64,000 bases of DNA, from NCBI GenBank assembly GCA_032718475.1, contig JAUCBJ010005111.1, forward strand, positions 21,789-85,788, read 5' to 3'. Source of the stretch: Nemertoderma westbladi (taxonomy: Eukaryota; Xenacoelomorpha; Nemertodermatida; Nemertodermatidae). Shown piece after piece: positions 56,306 to 64,000 of the stretch (positions are counted from its first letter, which is position 1; each line of letters begins with the position of its first letter). The position numbers and the translations under genes are program-made. Under the pieces are notes generated by a model, which did not search any database, had not been told where the DNA came from, and worked only from the letters and a program-made list of their open reading frames with translations.

Positions 56306-57121
56306 ATGTCTAACGCCGGTAACGATAAAAAACTATCGCAAGTAGCCTCAAATACACCGATAAATAAACTTGTTAACATTAACAGCAGTTTAACAAAGGG
56401 TTCCGCATTTAGAAGATGCGCTAGTTGCCTCCTCACTGACACCGCTGGTACATCAGCGGGTTCCAGCAATGTCTCCAACAAAAGATCACGCAACCAAAGT
56501 CCTAACAGACAAGGCATACCGGTAACCTATAAACCGATACCTAGTTGCACAGAACGCACACCTTCTCCCGCTATCGGCACGGCGGCTGTCTCCATTCCTC
56601 GCCTAACAACTTCTTCTCAGGAAGACTACCTGAGCTCGAGCTATAACCCGGACCCTAGCCACGCGGACATTCCTGCCTCTCCGGTTACGGGCCTCCGGTT
56701 ACTTCCTGCTCTTCCATCGCCTCTCCCGGAATTACCAGAGGCATCCCCCCTCAGTGTGGCCTGCACCTCGCGTCCTCCCATCCCCGTAGTCTGCCTCAGA
56801 TGGTGCGCTGAAGGCCTACGAGTCAGATGGTATATGGCGGCGAAGTGTAGTGATGTGACCCACTACGAGATGTGGTTACACTCAAACTCGAGTTTCTCAG
56901 CCCGTCGTAAGAGCTACCATAAATGGACCCAAATTGCATCCCTCGGCGCCCTTGCGTTGCCTATGGCTTGCACTTTGGTGTATGACTTCGACGTGAAGAC
57001 ATTTTATTATATTATTATTAGAGGTGTGACTGGGGACAACATTGAAGGACCATTTTCTCATCCTGTATGTAGCGGTGAGGCTTTTAAGCCTTGCTTAGGG
57101 TTAGGGGAATACTGCCCATAA
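56306..57121 (+). CDS. ATF7IP/MCAF-like protein with a C-terminal fibronectin III domain
   Basis: A 271-residue open frame. The first 150 residues are Ser/Pro-rich and probably disordered. Residues about 160-262 form a fibronectin-III-like domain with the signature ALALPMACTL and a YYIIIRGVTGDN ... GPFSHPV end, which resembles the C-terminal FN3 of ATF7IP (MCAF1, fly windei), the SETDB1 cofactor for H3K9 methylation. ATF7IP is usually over 1,000 residues, so this is either a short ATF7IP2-like gene, a last exon, or a retrocopy. No introns or upstream exons were recognised. It is the only likely host gene here; the family call is from memory of the domain. Confidence 0.6.
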   Translation: MSNAGNDKKLSQVASNTPINKLVNINSSLTKGSAFRRCASCLLTDTAGTSAGSSNVSNKRSRNQSPNRQGIPVTYKPIPSCTERTPSPAIGTAAVSIPRLTTSSQEDYLSSSYNPDPSHADIPASPVTGLRLLPALPSPLPELPEASPLSVACTSRPPIPVVCLRWCAEGLRVRWYMAAKCSDVTHYEMWLHSNSSFSARRKSYHKWTQIASLGALALPMACTLVYDFDVKTFYYIIIRGVTGDNIEGPFSHPVCSGEAFKPCLGLGEYCP

Positions 57122-57589
57122 AAAATTACGATGTTTTTCACTCAGTTGGTTTTATGTAAAGTATCATTATAGATTGCTAAATGCTTTATGTGATGACAAA
57201 AGTATTGTTTAATATTTACTTATATTATATTATATATTTTGACTCATATTCATTAGGAATTAATACATCTCCAGTGGTTGGTATAGTTATTGCCGGAGGC
57301 CTAATTGTTTCACTGGTAATGCAGTTCAGTGACATATAACAGGTAAAGTTATCTGGCTTCTCTCTTTTGTCTTTTATCTTATGTATTATATTTTTGGTAA
57401 AGCGACTCTATAGTATCCCGAACATAACCCAATTTACTGTAATTTTCTGGTACATTACAAGAATGCCTGCCTAATTAAAGGGCAATACAACAATATGAAT
57501 TTTTACACACACTTTCACACGCAACAATAACTTACACTTTATGGTGTGAAAGGATATTCTTAAGTGTATTTATCGACTGAATTGAACTG
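57122..57589. other. Intergenic AT-rich DNA
   Basis: Probable 3' flank of the ATF7IP-like ORF. No AATAAA is seen close by; an ATTAAA is at about 57472. Nothing else is recognised. Confidence 0.45.
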
Positions 57590-57770
57590 AATGGGCTTTC
57601 CAGTATTTTGAAGTCCCATAGAATAAAACAGAACCTCAAGGTTCGACTATTTAGAGCAGCAGTAGAACCAGTACTCTTATATGAGAGTCCATGTTGGGCT
57701 CTAACTGCAGAGGATACCAAATCTCTGGATGGCACTTATATAGGGATGTGAGTCAGGAAATGTAAGTTTC
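57590..57770 (+). pseudogene. C-terminal fragment of a non-LTR retrotransposon ORF2
   Basis: Translation gives a recognisable piece (SHRIKQNLKVRLFRAAVEP, VLLYESPCWALT, then KSLDGTYIGM) that matches the segment after the RT in LINEs, where the usual form is RAxVESVLLYGSETWTLT. It is short and ends at a TGA. It may belong to the same LINE type as 616-1630, but it covers a different part of the protein, so this cannot be shown. Confidence 0.75.
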
Positions 57771-60052
57771 AAGTTGTAAATTTAATTATTTCTATGTTTT
57801 ATATTAAACGCAATTTCAGAAATTAATACATTTTCTATTTTAACTCTTTGACAATTTAATAGATCCTGCTATTTTGCCAGTTTAAGCACATTCTGAAAAC
57901 ACAAGTAGAGTAAACACAAGGAACAAGTGATTACTGCGTAGTTGGGTTGAGGTTGTTCGTTGTTCTGGCTCTTGTGGTCGTAACTTCGGGTGAAGTATAC
58001 GTCGTGCAATGTATTTCTTGAGACGCATCTTAGAGGACTCTGGCCTTGAAGATGCAGATAATCTCGCGAAAGTCAAGGGGATAGGGATTTGTGACGGCTT
58101 ATATTGTCGATAATTTTGCCGGCATTGTATTCTTAATGCAGGAAAAATTTCATTCCGAGATAATTGCCTTCAAAGTTCAAACCTTCCCGCGCAAAACTAC
58201 CTGTATGGGGTCTGGTTGGTTAATAGTGCTGAAAGGAAGCACACCACCGAGCTAAAATTATATTTACTGGGGTTTTCGGGGTCGCTGATTTCATTTCCGA
58301 TGTCAGTTTTAATATTTGGTGGCATCTAGTCTGTCCGTCGGTCAGTTGTCTGTCTGTCTTAAATTTTGACAGACAAATATCAATGGGATCTTTCTTAGCG
58401 GTTTTCAGATTTTTGAAATCCCCATTAAATTATTCTCTGGATGCAATAAAAAACAAATTTATGAAATTTTTTCCGATGGGACCCCCCCCCCCCCCCCTTA
58501 ACAGGAATTTTACAGTGACATTGTCAGTATTACATTATATGCAAGGCTTCTTGTACTGTAGGTTCCGTAAATTATAATAATTAATTATTAATTTATTTGG
58601 GCAGTGACGCGTTTCTATAATTTGACGCGCTACTAATTAGTTTTTACCAAAAATAACCTACATTTAATTAGGTTTTTAGGACTTCATTTGATGGCCAGAA
58701 TTTTCAGCTATAACCCGATCAGTTGACATCAATCCAATCGTACTCGTGCGTGGGGCCTTCTCGCAGCACGAGACTGCATACATACCAAGTTTGGATTAAT
58801 TTCACAAATGAATGACTGACTTATTTAGGTTTTTATCAAAAGTCTTAAACTACCAGAGTACCGACTGACAGACTGTTTGATTTTTGACCAATCTTCAGAT
58901 TCAGTCTAAACTTTTTACTAAGTACATACGTAGGCCTACTGTACCAAGTCTGGTTTAATTTCATCAAAGAATGAGTGAGTTATTAGTGATCGAAAATTAG
59001 ACGACGACGTCGACACAGACAACTCGTTAATGGTACCCATATGCCACGGCATCGCTCACTTCGTGGCTCGCCCCACATATTGAATGAGCAATTGCCAAGT
59101 TGGTCTGCGTTACGGACTTACTCTCTAAAAGAGAAAAAATCAATTATAAAAATCTAAATTAAATAAATATAGGGTGAGTCCCTAACACATAATAGACCGT
59201 AACGCCATTTTACTCAGTTTGAGCTACAGTACTTTCCTTTAAAAGGTACCTTAAATGTATAATTTCGAAATTAAATATTCGCGAAATTAATTTGATATGT
59301 TAAAATAGGCTAAAACGACACCTCAATTGGTAATATGCGTTCCGTAGACAGTCAGTCACTCTCTCTAATTTTAAGGGTCTTCTTCTCGTGGCTATTATTA
59401 CCGTAGGCCCTACTGTTATTTCGTGGCTATTATTACCAGTGCCATGATCGGACAGTTGGGTCATGACCTACTATACTGTAGATATCTATAGTAGGTCATG
59501 GTTGGGTCAACCACATTTGCGCCAAATTTAACCCAATCGTCGTGATCAGACAGTTGGGCCAACCACCCGGTGGCGTATACCGTTACCGGACTGTACTTGT
59601 GTGATAGTAGAAAGATACGTTCGTGGGGGCGTCGCGCAGCACGCCCACTTAAGCAAGTTCGAAACAAATTTGATTTGATCTGGAGTCAAAAGTTCGAGAG
59701 GTATTTGCCCGTAAATCTCAAAAATATTGGAACTTTTTCTCTAGTATGCCCATACAAATTTTGTTGAAAATGGTTAAAATCTTCAAAAGTTATTCACGAA
59801 TGAATTTTTCATTACAGACGGACATGAAATTTCGCCCTATTTACTAATTATAATTGTACGCTAAGGCTCGCCCTGACTGCGTGGCTCGCCCCACAATTCT
59901 CTACTTTTTTTAGAATGGAATATAGGTGTGGAATAGAAGAATATAGATATGGGTGTGGAATATAGTCATTGAATTAAAAAATGTAGGCCTAATTCACTTC
60001 GTATAGATTTATGAAATCAGCCGGTCCTTTTCCCAGTGTGCTAAAAAAGTAA
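57771..60052. other. Intergenic DNA with degenerate dispersed repeats
   Basis: No gene recognised. 58780-58990 contains two diverged copies of a 'taccaagt.tggttaatttca.c..aatgaatga' block (58777 and 58940). 59045-59080 and 59865-59900 share cgtggctcgccccaca, and 59622-59650 shares a gcgtcgcgcagcacg block with 58755. These look like remnants of one repetitive family. A poly-C tract lies at 58482-58497. Confidence 0.5.
59461..59500. repeat. Perfect inverted repeat
   Basis: CATGACCTACTATA and TATAGTAGGTCATG are perfect 14-bp arms around an 11-nt loop. The surrounding gttgggtca phrases also recur. It is a stable hairpin of unknown role. Confidence 0.85.
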
Positions 60053-60054
60053 TG

Positions 60055-60295
60055 TAAATTTTCTTCGGCCGTTAGGCCAGGGATAGTGCACAGTGCGGTC
60101 CCCTCAGAACTTTACTCCCCAGAGGAAACTCCAGTACTCATTTAGCTACCACTTAAGGATGCAAGGCAGAGATGCGCCCTGGCTGGTCCCTTTAAAGCAT
60201 TCGTGCCGAAACGAAAACTGCCCTGGCCCATGTGAGGATCGAACCCACGACCTACGGGAGATGTGAATTCAATGCAACCACTACACCAAGGTGGA
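60055..60295 (-). mobile_element. tRNA-derived SINE
   Basis: On the minus strand, an A-box-like TGGTGTAGTGGT (60288-60277) and a B box GTCGTGGGTTCGATCC (60251-60236) are followed by a unique tail with acgaatgctttaaaggg and ending cggccgaagaaaa. The copy at 62619-62805 shares the head and tail, so it is a family. Pol III transcription and LINE-driven mobilisation are inferred from the structure. Confidence 0.8.
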
Positions 60296-60311
60296 ACCTT
60301 GGTGTAGTGGT
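60277..60311. repeat. Fold-back of the SINE head
   Basis: ACCACTACACCAAGGT (60277-60292) and ACCTTGGTGTAGTGGT (60296-60311) are perfect 16-bp arms with a 3-nt loop. The first bases of the SINE are thus duplicated in inverted orientation. Confidence 0.88.
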
Positions 60312-60543
60312 CGGTGTTTAGGTTTGTTTAAAGACAAGCAGTACACAGCTTTTTTACATTGTCTCTATACTGTATTTGCCTTTTAGTCATCGATATGTCG
60401 TTCTAGAAATAATATTACAGTATGAATATACTAAAATTGGATCTGGGATATATTCCACTAACTACACCATAGAACTACACTGTATATTAGTTCATACTAT
60501 ACCATGACCGTGGGCCTTTTACGGCACCCGAGACACTATTTAG

Positions 60544-60851
60544 GGCTTCCTGGAAAACACGCAACATCAATAACTGTTCACTCTTCTATAACAACATTTT
60601 ATGTTTTATTTTATATTTTATTTTATTTTATTTATGGTTTATGATTTAAAGTTTATGCATACTGAGTAGAAACTGTTGCGGCATCGGCGCAACAGAAATG
60701 GAATGTCATAGAACGCAACAGAATGTACAAGCCAATGGAATTAGAGTGGAATGTATAAACCAATCTTAGGTTGTTGCGCTGTTGCGCCAATGTTGTTCAT
60801 TGGTTATTGGGCTGTTGCGCCGTTGCGCTGTTGCGTGTTTTCCAGGAAGCC
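60544..60851. mobile_element. 308-bp MITE with 8-bp target duplication
   Basis: CTATTTAG is present at 60536-60543 and 60852-60859. The inverted ends are GGCTTCCTGGAAAACACG and its complement, continuing into cgcaac. The 8-bp target fits hAT-type elements; the last base or two of the target could belong to the ends. It contains several gttgcgc repeats. Confidence 0.8.
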
Positions 60852-60859
60852 CTATTTAG

Positions 60860-61676
60860 TATGGTAATACAATTGAATAAAAAATGAAGGTCTATTGCAG
60901 TTCACTTTAATTTTGATATCGTATAGGCATAGCACATGTGCATTACAGTTATTATTATAAGGATAATACAGTGTATACACGATGTGGTGTAAATTTTTCA
61001 TATCATTAGAAAATTTGCGTTGCAAGGATTCGAAATATGTAACGATGTTTGAACCGAATTTACCTAGCACAGGCACTACTCACCTGACAGCAAATACTGT
61101 AGAATCAATTCCTCTTCACCACTTGGTTTACCTGTCATCTATCTGCCTATTAATTGTTATATAAGTTATATATGTTCTGTATATGTTATGTATATGTTCT
61201 ATATGTTATATATATGTTCTGGACTGGAATGAGTATTCATGACCATGGCGATGGCCATGAACCATGACCACTTATTTATTGACTACTATACATATACAGT
61301 TCTCCCCCCTTCACCCTCGACGGCCCTCTGTTAGTTAAGTTAAGTTACTGTTAGTTAAGCCAACTTGCCCCCCCCCCCCCCCCCCCCCCCAACCCCCACC
61401 CTCGACGGCCTTCTCTGGTTACTGTTAGTTAAGTCAACTTGTTCCACCACGCACCAAGCCAGCAAGCCCTCTTACACGAACGTTCCAGTACTGCAGTAGG
61501 CCTATCAGTCAGTAGCTGCCTACTGTTGTGCTGAGCTGGCCTATTCCACTCATATTAATTATATTACTGTTGTACCAATTTTTATATTTCTGCCACTCAA
61601 TATTTTACTATTTATGAAAGTTGAAGTTGAAAAGACCCATTGTTGTAATCTCTAACTATATACCGTTATATATATA
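60860..61676. other. Intergenic DNA upstream of the LINE ORF1
   Basis: Contains a tatatgttctg-type repeat (61166-61225), two ccctcgacggcc...gttactgttagttaag blocks (61313 and 61401), and a poly-C tract (61371-61390). It may include the 5' UTR of the LINE. Nothing else is recognised. Confidence 0.5.
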
Positions 61677-62381
61677 ATGGATTTGTCGCCATCCCAAGGT
61701 TCAAGTCGCCAAGCGCAAGGTGGAAGTGGAAGGCGCAACTCTATCAATACAACCGGGACCGGAAAAATCGATAAACAAAAAAAGACAACCCTTAATCCCT
61801 CGGCTGCTCCCAAGAAGTTTGTAAGGACCAGTGTTGAGTGCACTTTCTGCACATCTGTTTGGACAGAAATCTCTGTACCAGTCGAGATCTCCAAACAAAA
61901 CGATTTCGCTACCAAAAAATTTGCTTGTGGGTTCTGTGCAGCTAATCATATTGTTACCTTGGAGGATGACAACCTGCTACTCAACCAAGAAGTAGAATCA
62001 ACAAAGAATACCGTCAAAGATAACATTTGTTCACTAACTGAAATAGAAGGTGAGGAAAAGCTAGTTGTGGGACGTGAATTGTCGGTGTTTCGTTGTGAAA
62101 TTGAGACACTTTTGAATGAGGTAGACGCAAACTATGTTAAACTACAATCGAAAGTGGACAACATTGAGTCCATTGCATCATTTCCTCCCCCTTCTACCGG
62201 GAATGATGGTGATGAAGATAGTGGGGGTACATGGGTGGAAATTGTAAAACGCAACGCAAAACATTTGGAAGACTTAAATAAGAAAATTGTGCAACAAAAG
62301 GTGGAACCCTCTAGTAACAGTATAGAGAAGGTAATCCGACTTAATGACCAACGGAAACGGAATGTCATTATACATGGATAG
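61677..62381 (+). pseudogene. Non-LTR retrotransposon ORF1, interrupted
   Basis: A 234-codon frame from an ATG at 61677. A basic Ser-rich N-terminus is followed by a C-x2-C ... C-x2-C finger (CTFC at about residue 54, CGFC at about 84). Then come a long charged helical region typical of the ORF1 coiled coil, and RKRNVIIHG, which in LINE ORF1 proteins starts the RNA-binding domain. The frame is cut there by the inverted-repeat element at 62383, so the RNA-binding domain and ORF2 lie beyond the insertion, outside the window. ORF1 proteins package element RNA. Confidence 0.72.
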
Positions 62382-62618
62382 GGATGTCCCGGAATTCCGT
62401 TCCGGCCGGAATTCCGGCGGTTTTTGCCCGATTCCGGTTCCGGCCGGAATTGCCGGAATGGGGTCAATTCCGGCCGGAATTTTACCGGAATTACCAGGTT
62501 CCTAACTAGTTTGATAGTTGCAATTAGTTTGTTAAATTATTATCAACATTTATATATTTTTTAAACATTATTACCAATTAGTTTAAAATACTTTTCAACA
62601 CTTGTAAAAAAGTATAGA

Positions 62619-62805
62619 AATGAAGTTTTCTTCGACCGTTAGAGCTAACATTTAAGGATGCAAGGCATAGATGCCCCATGGTTAGCCCCTTCAAACCATT
62701 CGTGCTAAATATAAAACTGCATTGGCCCACATGGTGGGATCGAACCCACGACCTCCAGATAGATTGGAAATCAATGCAACCACTATTACCATGCACCAAG
62801 GTGGA
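62619..62805 (-). mobile_element. tRNA-derived SINE, second copy
   Basis: Same family as 60055-60295: B box GTCGTGGGTTCGATCC (minus strand, 62752-62737), head caccttggtg at about 62805, and tail cggtcgaagaaaa at about 62622. The A box is disrupted by an insertion (tggtgcatggtaatagtgg). It is nested in the inverted-repeat element. Confidence 0.75.
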
Positions 62806-63026
62806 ATCTAACTAACCTATCTAACGAGGGAAAATTCTCAGCCACCCTGTTTAGTTTATTAAAGTGAATGCAGTCCTGATGGGTATATGTAACACATTTC
62901 CAAAAAAAATTCACCTGGTAATGAAACTAAAATGGTCCCACCATATGTTACACCACCTACTGTAGTATTCCTATACAATTCACAAAAACCATCGTAATTT
63001 ACATTAACTAATGAAATGCATCAATA

Positions 63027-63349
63027 GGCCCGTGCCCCACTGGCCAGAATGTCAAAATGAATGCCTCCTTGCTCAATAGGTAACACGAGTCTTAAGTCAT
63101 TTGATAAAAAATATAAGATGCGTCTCACATTTACTGCATATTTATACCCAAAGTAACCAATCACAGGCCTCTTGCCGGATATAACACATGTTTCATATGT
63201 CAAAAGATGGAACATGGGACATAATCACTTACGACTCATAGGTCGTAATTTACGACTTACCAGTGGAGACGCTCCCATTGAACCAATGTGTTCCATAATT
63301 TATTCTGACTAAGACTACCTACATAAGACTTACCAGTGGAGCACGGGCC
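63027..63349. mobile_element. 323-bp MITE
   Basis: Terminal inverted repeats GGCCCGTGCCCCACTGG (63027-63043) and CCAGTGGAGCACGGGCC (63333-63349), one mismatch apart. Internal cttaccagtggag copies (63257, 63329) and acgac-ggtcgt palindromes are present. No protein. The target duplication is not clear. Confidence 0.72.
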
Positions 63350-64000
63350 TTAAAGTGGTTTTTCCAATTTGCTTTTTAAAATTTGTTTATAAAATGGCGT
63401 TTTTAGATAATATTATGATTGGTATTATATCGTCCAATGTGCGTCGTAGGTGCTGCATAATATACTAGTTTTAATTATATTTACAATAAAGCTATTTCTT
63501 ATCATAAATCTATTTATTCCCAGCAATAATTAAACTGTAACAAGTACTATTGGCCTCGTTCATTGTTTTGGTTCGAATAACATGTCACAGTAACATGCTC
63601 CTTTCCCTTAAAGACACCAGGATATTGCACCAAAGGACCTAATGACGCGAAACCAAAGGTTTTTGGTTAACGTGGGTTTTTAGGTATGAGTCTAAAAAGT
63701 TACAGATTTTAGAAAAAAATTATATTGAATTCCCTGTCGTTCAATGCCGAAGTACCATCCCGTCCCCATAAGGGCCCAGGCCATTCTCCACTCCACCCAC
63801 CTTAATTCCCCCCAAGGTTCTGATTCATCTCATTATCAAACTTAGCTGTAGAAATTAAAAAAAATCATTTGTTTCACAAAAAATTTACAAAGTGTCATGG
63901 GTCATTTAGTGTATTTCACTAATTATAGAAAATTCCGGTTCCGGCCGGAATTCCGGCCGGAATATTCCGGCATGTTGAATTCCGGTTCCGGTTCCGGCCG

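Larger units (their letters stand above)
62383..64000. mobile_element. Inverted-repeat element rich in CCGGAATTCCGG, cut by the window end
   Basis: Left end from about 62383 (AGGGATGTCC) into dense ttccggccggaattcc repeats (to 62500). The same repeats return at 63928-64000, where the window ends. The interior is AT-rich and holds a SINE (62619-62805) and a MITE (63027-63349). No transposase was seen. The right edge and target duplication are outside the window. Confidence 0.65.

Overview
The window is animal nuclear DNA, most likely from a marine invertebrate, although the species cannot be fixed from the sequence. The evidence is three large BEL/Pao LTR retrotransposons (a superfamily known only from animals), tRNA-derived SINEs, non-LTR retrotransposon pieces, several inverted-repeat DNA transposons and a vertebrate-like ATF7IP fibronectin-III module. 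There are no operons, Shine-Dalgarno sites or prokaryotic genes. Almost everything is mobile DNA, much of it nested.

Layout. 1-615 is part of a diverged BEL-1-type LTR. 616-1630 and 14687-14778 are one non-LTR reverse transcriptase gene, split by a piggyBac-like element (1631-14682, TTAA target duplication). That element is itself split by BEL-1 (2347-14069, minus strand, CCGAT target duplication). BEL-1 keeps gag and protease, but RT/RNase H and integrase are lost by deletions that leave the frame open. 15829-17842 and 28768-32474 are one 17-bp minisatellite, interrupted by BEL-2 (17843-28767, plus strand, ATTAG target duplication), an old, frameshifted element. 33567-36361 is an inverted-repeat DNA element with a cysteine-rich ORF. 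37332-54690 is BEL-3 (plus strand, TATAC target duplication); its gag-pol is one frame of about 7.7 kb broken by in-frame stops only. 54696-64000 holds an ATF7IP-like ORF, a LINE fragment, SINEs, MITEs, and a LINE ORF1 cut by another inverted-repeat element that runs off the window.

How the parts work together. Each BEL element codes for Gag (DUF1759 and zinc knuckles) and, in its intact ancestor, protease, RT, RNase H and integrase. Downstream of integrase lies a third gene that is not an envelope. In BEL-2 and BEL-3 this ORF3 carries a region that aligns by eye with DEDDy 3'-5' exonucleases (RNase D/WRN type), then three zinc knuckles and a shared C-terminal region. BEL-3 also carries eleven copies of a 20-bp palindrome, in two reading phases of its genes and in non-coding DNA. 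These two observations are the best candidates for undescribed biology here.
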